The position numbers and the translations under genes are program-made. Source: Capsicum annuum (lineage: Eukaryota > Streptophyta > Magnoliopsida > Solanales > Solanaceae). Taken from it: a stretch of DNA of 64,000 nt. Numbering within the stretch: position 1 is the first letter of the stretch; every line of letters starts with the position of its first letter. Of the stretch, positions 12,417 to 25,373 are shown in pieces. The notes below the pieces were generated by a model, which was given only the letters and a program-made list of their open reading frames with translations, searched no databases and was not told the DNA's origin. The stretch covers positions 62,001 through 126,000 of the forward strand of contig NW_025892544.1 in the NCBI RefSeq assembly GCF_002878395.1, in the 5' to 3' direction.

Positions 12417-14484
12417 ACATTCATCCTCTAATGATACTGATTGAGATGGGAGAAATGATAAGCTGAAGTACATGCTGAACATGAACAACTAAAACATGAG
12501 TACATGACTGACATCACTGATTTGCTGAGATTTGTTCTGAGCTTGCATAGCTGATGTATGATTTAATGAATGGCATGACTGATAAGCTCAATATATTATA
12601 TGAAACATGTATAGCTGATGCATAAATACATGACTGATCTGACACATGAATGAATGACTGAATATGTAATGGTAATTGATACCAAGTTTATTATGGAAAG
12701 CTGAGCATGAAACTAGATAAGTTCAAGGGAGACTGTTTACTTAAAATGAAAATGCTAATGAGCCTAAAATTAGTTACTAGATATGCATGATAAAAAACAT
12801 GTGAACATAACTAAGTCTGGAATATGATACATAAGCTGGATATCATGATCTAAACTGAGTACCTTGAATACGTGGCTTAGGGCTGAGATCAAAGTTTGAG
12901 GGTCAACTTATGAGTACCTCTTACCCCAAACTAGATTCATTATGAAAAGAAAGAGAGGCACATTTATGTTATGAAGGTTTGGGAAATTATAGTGTATCTC
13001 CCCCTTGGGGCACTATATCCCTTGAAAAATACTGAGCTGACTTTGCTGAGCTATGAGGAAAACTATAGCGATACATGAGGTACCTTTTATCTGAATATCT
13101 GAGATCTGAAACTAAGACATGATACATGAACTGGGCTGAACATGTAACTACCTGGTTAGTCCATCTTAGAATGATCACATTCATGAGACTCTGGATAGTG
13201 CGACTAAATGGAAAGATGGAAACCACACCATCTTAACTTATCTATCTGACTGCTAAACTGAATTACTATTTTCTTAACTAACTCATACTAGAAACTTCTA
13301 AACTAGATCATTCCTATAACACTTTTTCTGCAGCGTTTTAGTGACTGAAGGGAAATAGCAAATCTTGGCCTGATCTGAGCAGGACATCAGAATAAGAGAT
13401 GGCTACCTTGCTAGGATTCTTGTATTAGGAAACAAGGCCTATAAAACATTATCTAAGATAAAGTGACTAAGCCTTATGCACTGCAACTGAGAATACTGAA
13501 AAGATTCACATGGTTCCTGAGCATGAATGCATAACTATACTAACTTATTTGATTAATTAAATGACTGATAGCTGACTACTGGGTCGCTAAGGCTAAAATG
13601 TACTTAGCCTAAAAGGCTGGACTTATACTATAGAGTATTATACATAAAAGGTAATGACTAACTGGGTAACGAGAGATAACTGAAGAAGAATGAGTGAAAA
13701 ATTGTATTACCTTAAGAACGAAAGACCAAGCGTCCAACATGATTTGGAAACATTCTATAAATTGAGTTATTAAAATACCAATAACTGAATAACTGATAGC
13801 CATATGCTATGGTCGGGTAATCCTGAAAGTGAACTGAGTTTATGATCTGACTGGACTAGGACTAGGATTGAGATTATAGCTAAGATGGTAATTGAGATTG
13901 TAACCATAACTAAGACTATAACAGAGACTAAATGCTAGTTTTCTATATCTGAGGTTTAGACTAGTATAGGAGTACTGAATCCTGATGGCTAAGTAACTGA
14001 TAGCTGAAAGCCATGGTTCTGTGGGACTATCTGAGTCCTTTACTGAATATTGATTACTGAACTGACATTGTAACTGAGGCCTGTGGGATGGAACATTAAC
14101 ACTACAAATTCACCAAGGGATCTAAATTGAGGGTATACATGGCATAATCTGAGTTTGACTAAACACTAGGAGTAAAGTCAAGAATCATGTGGGCTAAGCA
14201 TACTGTAAAGCATGAAATGAGTGCATGAGTCATGAGCTGCATAACCTGAGTTAGGAATTTCTGAATTCGTGGAACATGATCCACAAAATTGGATGAACTT
14301 GGACTCTTCATACGAGGAACTTGAAAAACACACTATTCTATGAAAAGCACATGGATGACTGAAACGCAAAGAGTGAGTAAGTATTGGGAGGGTTGAAGTA
14401 CAAGACTTTGCACTAAGGTAGGAATGGGTTGGGAATCATCTTCCTTAATTGATTTTCTACACATACTGGCATTACTACTAAAAT
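12417..14484 (-). other. Non-coding interior of element C, shared with D and F
   Basis: About 2 kb with no recognisable protein in any frame. It includes a second polypurine-type tract (12993-13010). Further inside, it matches the interiors of D and F in order. Anchors are AGCCTTATGCACTGCAACT near 13471 in C, AGGCCTTAGGCAATGCAACT near 26532 in D, and the equivalent near 46077 in F. GGGTTGGGAATCATC occurs near 14426 in C and near 47169 in F. It replaces the RT-to-integrase region that a complete element such as G has here. Confidence 0.7.
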
Positions 14485-15002
14485 ATAAAGGCTTGAATTT
14501 CTGAGATATCATAATTGAACAGTTACTGAATACCTGTCGGGCTATGTTAGACTGTCTTACTGGGGTAGAGACTGAAAAAGGTCCTATTAACATTTGGTAT
14601 AACCTTAAATTTGACTGCTATGAAAGGAGTTACAAAAGAAAAGAAGCTCCCGAATCTGAAGAAACATGAACGTGTAAATAAGGGATCTATAGCATACCAA
14701 TGGCTATACCCAGAGGACTTTCCTGATCCTAGTTGAGGAACTCCTGTGGACCCTCTTCAGAATTAGAATCGGAGAATAGGGAAGGATTTATTCGGGTGAA
14801 GTCCTAAATCCTGGCTGCAGCTGAATTGGCAACTGGGTTAGCCAGAATAACAGCTAGCCATTCATTCTGAGCTACGACTGAATAGTTTAGAGTAGTAAAT
14901 GTAGTCCTAAATTCTACATAGGAAACATGTTCACCAAAAGGGTTAGGCTAATCGGGCTGGCTAATCTCCCATTTCTCTTTCCTGGGTCCTCTTTGGAGGC
15001 AT
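14485..15002 (-). pseudogene. gag N-terminus and protease fragment of element C
   Basis: On the minus strand an ATG at 15002 opens with MPPKRTQERE, the standard Tekay gag start. A frameshifted ANPVANSAAARI and DFTRINPSLF (usual form DFTRMNPPEF) follow near 14770-14840. The sequence then jumps to a protease segment near 14655 with DSGAS, the aspartic protease active-site form. The jump means that most of gag, including the nucleocapsid, is deleted. Protease wording continues through FSVSTPVRQSNIARQVFSNC and stops at MISQKFK near 14490, where the shared non-coding module begins. Confidence 0.75.
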
Positions 15003-15210
15003 GTTCTATAAATAAAAGAGAAGAAGGGATTAAATTGAGTATTTGGATGGAGCTCATGATCACTCACACAACATGAATACTGAAAGAAGGGAAACTGTTC
15101 CTAAAATATCTTATAGCCTCCTGCACATAAGTGTGGTGCACAACACACCCTTGTACAATACTCTACTAGATGCGACTTTTCAAACTTCCTAGGAAACTGT
15201 TGAACCTTAG

Positions 15211-15226
15211 GCTCTGATACCAAGTT
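15211..15226 (-). other. Primer-binding site of element C
   Basis: The minus strand reads AAACTTGGTATCAGAGC next to the right LTR, complementary to the 3' end of initiator Met tRNA. It marks the right LTR as the 5' LTR of C. Confidence 0.88.
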
Positions 15227-18024
15227 TGTAATGCCCCAAATCTAGTACCCAGAATGTCATACGATGCTCATATTATTGAAGGACCACAAGCTAGCCTATG
15301 ACTGATATTTGTAACTGAGCACTGAATAATAATAATAATATCGTAAATGCGAAAACATGAATTGAAAGGCCATAAGGTTCAATACTGATACATAACTGAA
15401 AATATGGTATAACAATATGCAAACAACAGAAATAACTGTCTGAATGTGCTATAGTCTGAAAGCCTCTAAAACTAAACTATCTAAAAAAAGAGTTGATGCG
15501 ACAATCCCCCAACTAACTCCATCTGCTAAAATAAAATAAGTAATGAAAAATAAAATAATAAAATAATAACATCCTCAAATAATGAGGACTCACTGCTGAC
15601 TTTGACTGCTAAAACTGGAATGCTACTGATACTCTGAAGCGCGTGCTTCTAAACCATGGTATAAAACAGCATAATGCAAATGCATCAGTACGATTGAATA
15701 TACTGGTCTGTAAGTGAGGTAGGATAAATGTAATGGTTTATATCCATGAAAAATGCTAATTGACTGAACAACATGAATATGAGAGTACATTCATGAATAC
15801 ATAACTGTAACTAAGATCGTGATAACACTGACTCATGAATTTTGATAATGTGAATTTACTGATATCTGAGTACTAATACTGGGATAATGAATGACTAAGT
15901 CTATTGAGTACTGAGGAACTAATGTCATATTACTGATAAAAGAATGATTGTTTTTGACAGTTCTGATTATGAAGAACTGGTCTGATTGACTGTATCTGAC
16001 AGTACTGAAATCTGAATACTGGTAATATAAATTTTGTATAATTAATATACTACTAACTGGGTGACTGTATCTAAAGGTCTGATTCTGATTGAACTAGCTG
16101 AGTTTCATACCAAGCTGAGCGACTGTATCTGATAGTCCTAAAACTGCAAAACTGAACTGAGTTCTATTACTAAGACTGGATCCAAAACTAAGACTGTAGG
16201 AGGTAATCATCTAACCAACATGTCCCAAAACTAAAATGGTGGGGTCCAATCTATAACCATAGTTGGAAGTGTGTCAGTACTGTACCACGGGTAAAGATAA
16301 GATATGAGTAAACCCTCTCTGACGAGAAGCTCTTCCGTCAACTCCTCCTAGTAGAAAAACTCAGATGAGGTGTATAATCCCTAAAATCATAGGGTATATC
16401 TCAACCTACGCTGGATATGTAGTTCTAGAATGCAAGGATTTCTTCTAAGGATCACACCCTCTACTAGATAACAAGTGAGTCCTCATCCTTGGCTTCACTC
16501 GGTGCTGAATCCTACTCCCAATTGAAGAGATATTGAACTGATTTAAACTGAACTGAACTATTACTGATAGTATTGTTTAGTTGATTTGGATAGAGTTTAC
16601 TAAATTTCCATTGACTGATGGAATACTACTGAGATCTGATAACTGACTGAGATTACTAAGATTACTGAGGTTACTGAGATTATCGAGGGTACTGAGATTA
16701 CTGAGTTTTCCTGAGTCATGTAACTGACTGAATTTTAATGATCATGGCTTGACTGAGAGTATCATGAAAACTGACACTGGCTCTAGATACACAGCTAAAT
16801 TATCCGGTACAAGTACCCCCAAGACTCGATAGCATGAAACTGACAAGACTCGCACTTCTTGAACACGTGACCAATATCAACAATTCATAATACAATAAGT
16901 TGGGGATTTAATAAAGCACATGGTTATCATAATGTTGTACATGCATAAATTGCATATAGACATGTCATACTTTCATCAACCTAATCTCATGAACATTCCA
17001 TCAAATGCTCATAATGCACACAATATCATAGAAGTCATTCTTGGTCATAAGGGTAAAGCAGACATTTATTATTTGAGTCACAATTTATCTATAATACACA
17101 ATTTCTATCCTCTTAGGCATTTTGTCAAACACCTTACATGCACAACTTAGGGCATAGGTGCAATCATCAACTTACACATCATAAACAACTCAATTCATGG
17201 ATTTCAACTTGCATGCTAACATAGTTTCATAGAAAAAAACACATAAAGATTCCAACTTGAGAATCATACAACAAGATAAACATGGTTACAAATAACCCAC
17301 AACATAAATATCATGTTTTATAATTTGAAAGAGGGTTCTTTTACTTCATGGATGAAAGGAATCCATAAATCAACACTTGGCATACCTTAGTTCTTGATTT
17401 TAAGAAGATTGATGGAGAGATTCTTGAATTTGATTATTGAATTTGAATCCTTAATTGGAAACACTAACTTGTTCTTGAGAGAAACTTGAGAGAGACTATT
17501 TTTTGGTTGACTTGGGGCTAAATTCCGTGTTTTAGACTTATATTAGGGTGGAAAATTGACCCTTCTACCCTTTAAAATGCAAATATTTAATGACTAAAAC
17601 TGGGCATCGACACTATTATCGAGGCAGGACATCAATGGCATCGACGCGATAGTTGACACATTGTACCATCATCGCATTGAGTCTCCGTACTTTAACCCTA
17701 GCAACCTGCAACAATATCAACCAATGAGATTGACGATGTGGTGCGCCAAGATCGCATTGGTTCACTGTTTTGGGCTTCCAAATGTGGTCTAAATATGGTC
17801 TGAAAAATCCAAAACTTTTCTAGGAACACCTATTGACCTTCCTGGTCATGAATTAGCAAGAATACGGATCATTAAAGGACACTAAAGTCATGAAATGAGA
17901 CTGCGAACTTTTGAAGGCTAAAATAAACTAAGTCTGGAAACATAGCTAGAACCTTCCAAGTATGGAACCCCCTTAACAAGCATAAATGGACTAAATTAAG
18001 CTTAGGATTTTGTGGGGTCGTACA
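15227..18024 (-). repeat. Right (5') LTR of element C
   Basis: Begins TGTAATGCCCC and ends GGGGTCGTACA, collinear with the left LTR. It contains the AATAAT run near 15327, the GAGATTACT block (16643-16706) and the two 34-bp CpG-rich units (17604-17671). An open stretch of 76 codons at 16920-17150 occurs within it, but the equivalent stretch of the left LTR does not keep it, so it is chance. Confidence 0.9.
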
Positions 18025-18540
18025 TAAACATGGACTTCATTATAGGATTTTCTCATAATTGTCGATAATATGATACAATTTGGGTTATCATTGATCAAAT
18101 GACTAAGTCAACCTATTTCTTGCCAGTTAACACCTCAAATTTAGCTGAGCATTATGCTAGACTCCACCTTAGAGAGTTGGTAAAATAGCATGGATTCCCT
18201 CTATCTATCATTTCTAATATGGGTACTCAGTTTATCTCTTGATTCTAAAAGCCTTTTTAGAAGGGCCTTAGTACCCTAGTTCATCTTAGCTTGAATTTTC
18301 ATTTGCAAATAGATGGTCAGGCAGAACAGACAAACTTTGGAGGATATGTTTAGAGCATGTGTGATCAATTTTAAAGGTAGTCGGTATGATCATTTGCCTT
18401 TGATTAAATTTGCTTATAATAATAGCTATCACTCTGGCATTAAAATCATTATATTTGAGGGACATTATGGTAGGTGTGTAGAATTCATATTGGTTGGTTT
18501 AAAGTTGGTGAAGCTACCTTGATAGGGACATATTTTGTTC
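18025..18540 (+). pseudogene. Integrase core of element B, second part
   Basis: This continues B's integrase after element C. NMDFIIGF carries the first catalytic Asp. WVIIDQMTKSTYFLPV follows. The second catalytic site reads ISNMGTQF at about 18208-18231 where ISDRGTQF is expected, so the Asp has become Asn. DGQAEQT near 18312 and LPLIKFAYNNSYHSGI near 18395 complete the core. Stops interrupt the frame. Loss of a DDE residue alone would disable strand transfer. Confidence 0.8.
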
Positions 18541-19080
18541 AAAAGGCTATGGAGAAAGTTTAGTTGATTAGAAAGAGGTTGAAAACTACTCAGAGTCCTC
18601 AAAAGTCCTATATAGATTTAACAAGAAAGGAGCTTGAGTTTTGTATTAGTGATTTTTGTCTAATTAAAGTTTCATCCATAAAAAGGGTGAAGAAATTTGG
18701 TAAGAAGGGAAAGCTCAGTCCCCACTATTTTAGACCTTATAAGATTGTTGATAGCTTTGGCAATGTAGCCTATGAGTTAGATTTATGTACAAACATGGCA
18801 TTAGTGCATCCAATTTTCCATGTGTCCTTGTTAAAGAAATTTATCGATAATACCGCATTGGTTGTATCCTTAGAGAGTGAGCATGTGAAAGGTAGTCTCT
18901 TTTACGAAGAAGTCTCTGTTGAGATTCTTGACTTTCCAGTTCATAAATTGAGAAATAAAAAGCTTGTTTTGGTAAAGGTTCTTTTGAAAAATAATAGTTG
19001 AGGGAGATATTTGGGAAACAGAGGAAGACATGATGACCAAGTACCCCTATCCTTTTTCTTCAAGCTCAGTTCCATCATGA
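18541..19080 (+). pseudogene. Integrase C-terminus and chromodomain region of element B
   Basis: An uninterrupted piece at 18564-19001 reads RKRLKTTQSPQKSYIDL, RVKKFGKKGKLSPHYF and VHPIFHVSLLKKFI, the standard tail of Tekay-type integrases. After it comes EEVSVEILDFPVHKLRNKK, which matches the entry to the chromodomain (in G: EEVPIGIIDRQIRRLRNKE). The chromodomain body is then lost to a stop and frameshift after LLKNNS. In related elements the chromodomain steers insertion to heterochromatin. Confidence 0.8.
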
Positions 19081-19290
19081 GGTAATAATTTCCCTTTAAT
19101 TAATTCTTTCTGTTTCATGTCTCCTAGTAATTGTCATGTCATAAAATAAATTCATGAGCTTGGTTCAATCCATGTTCTAATTATAGACTCAGTTATCATA
19201 TCACTATTCGTATCTTAGAAATTTAATGTTGGTATTGCAACTCTTTCCCTAACATTTCTGCTTAGTTAGTTTTAATTTAGGGACGAATAA

Positions 19291-19307
19291 CCCTAAGGGG
19301 AAGATAT
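19291..19307 (+). other. Polypurine tract of element B
   Basis: CCCTAAGGGGAAGATAT stands immediately before the 3' LTR, as expected for second-strand priming. It sets the 3' LTR start at 19308. Confidence 0.82.
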
Positions 19308-20569
19308 TGTAACACCTCAAAAATCCAAGATAAGATTAGAAACATGCTTCTTTCATATTAAAAAATTAAACATCATGTTTGGGTGGTATGATAATCAATT
19401 AACACATGTATTAGGGCCACAAGTAACTCGTAACTTATAGCCAAGTTGAAACCTTCCTTACTGGTGGTTTTCTTTTGAAGAATCTCCTTATAGTCAACTT
19501 CAAAGGAGAATAACTCCTATATTATGGAGTGTTTTTTATATCAAGGTACATCAAAAAGAATTTCTTAGAGTCTTCTTTCCAATGCTTCCAATTTTTCCTT
19601 AATTCGATAGTGGAGTAAAATTTAATGGCCATTTTAGTGGAGCACTCTCAAATAATGAGTACCTACGAGCGTAGGTACGATCTTGGTGAGATTATATGAT
19701 GGTACAATGATATTGTCTTACTTAAATAGTCCCAAACACCTGAATTGAAAATAATACCTTCCAACCCTGACATGGAACCACGACCACTGTTAGAAATCAT
19801 GATCTTAGGTATGATCATGAATCCTAAAGCTAAATCTGCTTGGACTTTGAACCTACAAACTAAGGAATGATTATTGAGGGGTCTTGTGATTATATCATGG
19901 CTCATATGATCAAGTCCAAAGAAACTCAAATCAGACACCCAATCATGAGCACCACCCATAATCATAGGTGGGTCCCACAATCATGGAATAAGTCATACGT
20001 CCTTCCCTGTAGCCTTTTCAGTTACATTTTATTAGGGGTACTCCAGTTCTTTTCCACTTTTTAAACACCTAAGATATATCTATTAAGACACTCCAAGGAT
20101 AATTATTAAGATTTATATTACCCTAAGTACCTTATTACTTCAAAAACCATTGACCCACTTAGCAAAAGAAAAGGAAAAAGTTGATTTCTATTCCTCAGGG
20201 AAAACAAGGGCTCATCTTATTCAAGATCTAAGTTAGAGATTTCTTCAGTATTCTTATTTCTAGTTATGTGGGATTTCATCAATGGGTCCTTCCTCCCTTT
20301 GAGCCCCAAAAGTAACTCAACTACTCAAGTTAATTCATTCTTCAAGCTTAGGATTTACATAAAAAGAGTGAATTCCAATATCTTTCAATTTCTTGCTAAG
20401 AATAAACCATGAATGATGCTTGCCCATAAATTTATGCATCTATACATACTCATGACTATGAACCCTTATTTTATTGATAAATTTTTTAATTTTGAGCTTG
20501 ATTTATGCAATTCCTTATTACATTCAATGTATAGAATTGTCATTAGTATTTGCATTCTTCTGAGATGGC
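19308..20569 (+). repeat. 3' LTR of element B, segment 1
   Basis: Begins TGTAACACCTC and is collinear with 3559-4800 of the 5' LTR. It is interrupted by the solo LTR at 20570. Two opposite-strand open stretches inside it, near 19663-20064, are not kept in the 5' LTR and are not genes. The sequence resumes at 22975 after the 5-bp duplication ATGGC. Confidence 0.85.
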
Positions 20570-22974
20570 TGTAACGCCCCGAAAAATAGGTCCCGGAGCG
20601 TCACATGGTGCTTGAGGCTACAAGTATCCCCAAGCTAACCCTTTGAGCCATTTTTATTTAGTTTAACACAAATCAATGGGGTTTCCATAAATAACCCTCA
20701 AATATCAACAGAGTAATCATCATCCAAGAATAAAAGAATTTCAGAAAGATAACAAAATATAACTTATTAGTCAACTCCCAACATCTATACTAGTCTGACA
20801 AGCCTCTAAGAAAATCAATAAAACCAGCAAGCCATTGAGACATGCCCCAACTGACTCATACTCAGTTATCAAATGTAAATAATTCTGTGAAACCAACATC
20901 AGACATCGCGTCCTCGGAACATGAGGACTCACCACAACAGAGGATGTAGAATAACGTGCCCAAAGAATCACTATCGAACTTGGAACTGCGCACCTAAACC
21001 TACATTTCGAAAAAATACAGCCCACATCCAAAGATGTAGGTTAGTACCAGGGAAAGGAACCGAGTAAATGGGGGTGTATGCAGTTGTATAAACATCATCA
21101 TCATAAGTATTTATAAGAAATATGTAGGATGTATGAAAGACTCACATAGCCCGAAGAAAATCATCATAATCATGAGAGGATGAAATAAGTACAATAACAC
21201 ATGTGAGTCATCATATAATTTGTCAATCACTTTCAGTTCATCAAGAATATCAATTCTTATAATATAAATATCATTTAAATCTTTCGGAAGAATAACTTTC
21301 ACAATTCCACTTTCAAATCACTTCACCATTCACCATAGACACAAGGGAACACACACACGCTGGGAGATCCTATAACCGACATAAACCATATGATCTACAT
21401 GGAGTCCAATGTACAACCCATGTTAGGGAGAGCCGTCCTATCCTTGCCATCAAAGTAGGACTATTGATATCAAATCCACACAAACTAGTGATCACTATAT
21501 AAATCAGCCTTTGGCTCACTCCAATGGGGGCACATAGTTCTAAGGAAGTAAGGTCGCTTTATACCTCCCACTCGGTGCTAAAGATTTCTCCCGGACTTAG
21601 CTTAGATCATTTCAAAGACAATCCATAACAACACAATTTTAGTAATATACAAATATACATCGGGAGCCATCATGCTTCCCATCTATCAACATCAACCACG
21701 TTGTGGATTTCTTTCACACTTGAGTTAAAAACAACTCCATTAAGACCAAAAGGTCAAATCATTCAAAATATCTCAAATATTCAACATCAATGTGTTTATA
21801 ACACACACTTTCTCAAAAAAACACAATTTCTAATGGGGATTCACGACCCAAATATCAAAATCATGATAAATATCGTTCAAGATTCATGCTTTATATCTCC
21901 ACACATGTAAATTCATCTTTCAAAATCATAAACATACAGATTTCATAATAATCAGCATAAGATATGGGTTCATTCTTCAAATTCATAAAAATCATGCCTT
22001 TGTAAAGAAAATTATTTTTGGGCACAAGAACGAAAGAGAGTTCTTGTTGAAAAACCCCACATACCTTGAATGATGAACTTTAGATCGATACTCATTTTTG
22101 AGATGTTAATCGTGCCTTTGAATGATGGTTCTTGGAGTTCTTGAACTAGGAACTTGGAATCTTGAATAAATTTGTAGAAATAATGCTGAACTTTGGAGGT
22201 TCTTGAAGTTGGATGTAGGAGCTTAGGGTTTTATTTTTGAGGGAATTTGATGAAATATAACATATAATGCTTCTAATAGACTTTAATATAGGGTTTGGAT
22301 GGATTTTGGGTGAGGGGGAATGACCAAAACACCCTTAAAATCAAATAATTCTCGAATCTGTCCTTTGGTGGACTGTTTTGATAGTTTGAAGTAGATCAAC
22401 CATAACGTTTTACTTCGATATCCAAATTAGATGAAACTAATTTCGTTAGAAAGAGGACTCTCATATCTTTTCGTTGATATATAGTATCTCACCTAGATCA
22501 TTGTGTACGAGGAGTTATGATCATTTGAAGTTGACTCAAAAATTTACTTTTGATAGGCTGAAGTAGATCGACCATAACTTTTTGTTTCGATAGACAAATT
22601 GGATGAAGCTAATTTCATTGGAAAGAGAACTCGCAGAGATTTCCATTGATATATAGCAGATCACCCAGATCATTATGTACAAAGATTTATGATCATTTAA
22701 AGTTGGAGCAAAAATACGCCAGGCCTCAGTACTTTTTTCCTGCACATTTTACAGTTCACTACTATTCATGGTTCGATCGGAATGTTCATAACTCGTCGCT
22801 CGGGTGTCTGTTTTGGATGATCCACATATCTTTGGAAAGATTATTAGATACTCTACGCAATGGTGATCATAATCTAAGACATTCCGCATGGAAAAATTTA
22901 TAATTCATTCTAGAAGATTGAACCCAACACATTTACGCATAAAATTTCAACAAAAAATTTTCCAGGATATTACA
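20570..22974 (-). mobile_element. Solo LTR inserted in B's 3' LTR
   Basis: A single 2.4-kb LTR bounded by TGTAACGCCCC and ATATTACA and flanked by a perfect 5-bp target duplication ATGGC (20565-20569 and 22975-22979). There is no internal region, primer site or second LTR. This is the usual product of recombination between the two LTRs of one element. The orientation is taken as minus because its left end resembles the 3' ends of the C and D LTRs (..ACGCCCCGAAAAATAGGTCCCGGAGCGTCACATGGTGCT..), and this is less certain. Its other end (TGTAATATCC on the minus strand) differs from the C/D/F/G lineage, so it is a separate family. Confidence 0.85.
22374..22900. repeat. 172-bp tandem duplication inside the solo LTR
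   Basis: Unit 1 (about 22374-22545) and unit 2 (about 22546-22717) share the order GAAGTAGATC, ACCATAAC, CAAATT, GATGAA, TTTCGTTAGAAAGAG, TATATAG, AGATCATT. GAAGTAGATC starts at 22388 and 22560, giving a period of 172 bp. A weaker third copy follows at about 22760-22900 (CATAACTCGTCGC, then TTTGGAAAGATTATT). A distantly similar passage with a fixed order of 'CATAACTCC .. ATCAAATGAAAG .. TCTTTCCA' is present in B's LTR near 3767-3835. Confidence 0.75.
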
Positions 22975-23484
22975 ATGGCGGGTTTTGAACATCGATGACC
23001 TAGGATATCGTGTATTTCAGTTTTATACACAGTTATTCAGTTTTTTATAATTAAAATGCTTTCAGATAAAGCACTTATCCTTTAGTTTCAAAACATCATC
23101 ACTGTTGAGCATTTAGTATATCTATTTACTTTCAGTTGGGAGTAGTACTTAGCACTAAGAGGTCAAGGGTTCAAATAATCCAAGTCCCAAACTACGTACC
23201 ACCAAATGTAAAAGGGATCCTCGCTTATTTAGAGTTTCTCTCTTTTCTATAATGGGATCATGAGTGAATTCACGCCAATCATTTTTCATACCATTGGAAA
23301 GGTATTGAAAACCCTCCCAACTTAGGTTTCACATTTGATTCCATTTTGCTCACATTGTCTATGTTGGTACAAAAACCGCCCAAAATTTAGTATCATACTT
23401 TTATTGACCTTGTATTCAATTTAGTCAGCATCTTATAGTGTTATATGGCTATTACTTACTTATGGCATCAGTTTATAGATTTTA
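22975..23484 (+). repeat. 3' LTR of element B, segment 2
   Basis: Starts with the ATGGC duplication and resumes the B LTR at the equivalent of about 4800 (CGATGACCTAGGATATCGTG against CGATGACCTAGGATGTCATG). It runs to TTTTA at 23480-23484, where D is inserted. The sequence resumes at 31597. Confidence 0.85.
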
Positions 23485-24142
23485 TGTAACACCCCGAGAC
23501 TACCCCCCGGATGTCATCCGGTGCTTAGGACCACAAGTAATCCTAAGCTAACCCTTGTACTGGTATAACACGTGAGAAACTGAATAAAATTATATAAAAC
23601 TTGAAGTAATAAGTGGAAGAATAAAATCTTTAGCTGAACATCTTTAAAACAAAACTATTAAAACTATTACAACTATGGTTATACAAAACAAAACTGAAAT
23701 CGAATACATCAACTATACTGACTGTCTATGAAATCTCTACTAATATTGACTATGGATAGCCAGGACATAACCCCCAGCTATCCCAAACTAATACGACTAA
23801 ATAAAGAAAATAAGATGCTACTTAAACTATGTTGACTCAAGCCCTCGAATAAAAAGGACTAATCACCTGCTGACTGGAAATTTCACACTGTCTGATTATG
23901 ATGTGTAGGTTGCAACTGGTATCTACATTTTGATACAATGTAGCACATAGATGCATATGTGGATTAGTACTTTTGGAATGTACTGAGCATGTAGGGGTGA
24001 ATGTATAAGTAAAACAATAACTCAATATACTCATAAATTTGTAAAGAATGCATGCTAAATGTAAATGACTCACCTAAGGATTGAATAAAACAAAGATGTA
24101 AAATCATAAACATGAGTAGTAAAGCATAATGATAAACTTTGT

Positions 24143-24212
24143 GAGCCATAACACTTAGTTCTAAAAGCTGTACTTTTGAGCCATAACACTTAGTTTTAAA
24201 AGCTGTACTTTT
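24143..24212. repeat. 35-bp tandem duplication private to D's left LTR
   Basis: Two nearly identical copies, each starting GAGCCATAACACTTAGTT, occur at 24143 and 24178. The right LTR has one copy (near 30065). The duplication therefore arose after D inserted, or in only one of its LTRs. Confidence 0.88.
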
Positions 24213-25373
24213 ACTCTTTCTATTGGGAAGTTCTTCTAACCGAAATACACTATGTGTGCTATCATGGTGTCCAATGTCTTGTCCCCCGTAGGGAAAAGCT
24301 CACGTTGGGGAGAGCCATCCTATCCTTGCCATTAGAATAGGACCTAATATAAAGTGATTGCTATTTGTAACTTCATCCATATTAGAAATAAGCTGAGCCT
24401 ACAATGGCTCATAGTTCTGGGGCATATGGCCTTAGACGCACGCCTAAGTCAGTGCTAAATACTGCTCCCATATTACTTATATGATCCGTCTTTAGTAAAT
24501 CCACCTTAAAATAACATGAAGGTTTATAATGAAAACCTATTATTGTTTTCTTTGCTTTAAACTGTAATCAAAATAACAAATGTGGATTCCATATCTTAGC
24601 TTACGATCAAAAGGCCAATCTTTCTTTAAAGCTTGGTATAAAACCATCAAAGAAACTTAAGATCATAGTCTTCTTGAAATCTCAAACTCATTCTAGGTAT
24701 AAAATTATCAAATATAACTTAAGAGCATGATCTTCTTGAAATCTCAAGAGTTAAACTTAGGGCTTAAAACCCATGCTTTAAACTCATGACAATTCACAAC
24801 AAAACTTCACACTCAATAGAAATCTTGAAATACTCAACAATATCAAGTCAAGATAGTACAATCTCATTCAAAATATAAATTTCATAAATTAAAACATAAA
24901 TATAAGAACTTCTTGATATACTTAATGCTTTAAATCTCATGAAAATCACATGCTTCAAGAACATAGAAAGTTAGGTATGAACCCTACTTCAAAACAAGTA
25001 AATAGAATCTTAAAATCATGCAATTTGGGCACAAGGATGAAAGGATACCCTTGTTCATAACCCCACATACCTTAATTGGTTTGATTACAAATTGAAATCT
25101 TGACTTGGAAGCCTTGGGAATGCTCTTGAATGCTTTCCTTGAACTTTTTGGACTAGAGAACTTAGATTCTTGCTTATCTTGAAGGAGTAAAGGAGTAATG
25201 GAGTTCTTGAGGGGAGATTAGGGTTTTCTTGGAGAGAAAAAGTGAATAATGGGGCAACTAATGTTCCTTGGGGATTTTAACTTTGTGTTTTGGACATTTT
25301 TGTGAGAGAAAAAATGACCCAATTACCCTAAAATATGCAGAAAAAAAAGCTGGAAAATAAGGACGCGTGCTAT

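Larger units (their letters stand above)
9620..18024 (-). mobile_element. Element C: non-autonomous Tekay-lineage retrotransposon inside B's integrase
   Basis: Complete insertion on the minus strand with two LTRs of about 2.8 kb and only 2.8 kb between them. Flanks are tgaac (9615-9619) and taaac (18025-18029), a target duplication with one mismatch. The minus-strand primer site lies beside the right LTR and a polypurine tract beside the left LTR. The interior keeps only the first part of gag and part of the protease; RT, RNase H and integrase are missing. Over the first 150 bp the LTRs differ at about one site in ten, mostly C/T and G/A, consistent with an old and once-methylated copy. Confidence 0.9.

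Noticed and set aside
19663..20064. Overlapping opposite-strand open frames of 105 and 65 codons
   Set aside because: They lie within B's 3' LTR, and the aligned 5' LTR has stops in both. Their composition is that of the LTR, so they are chance frames.
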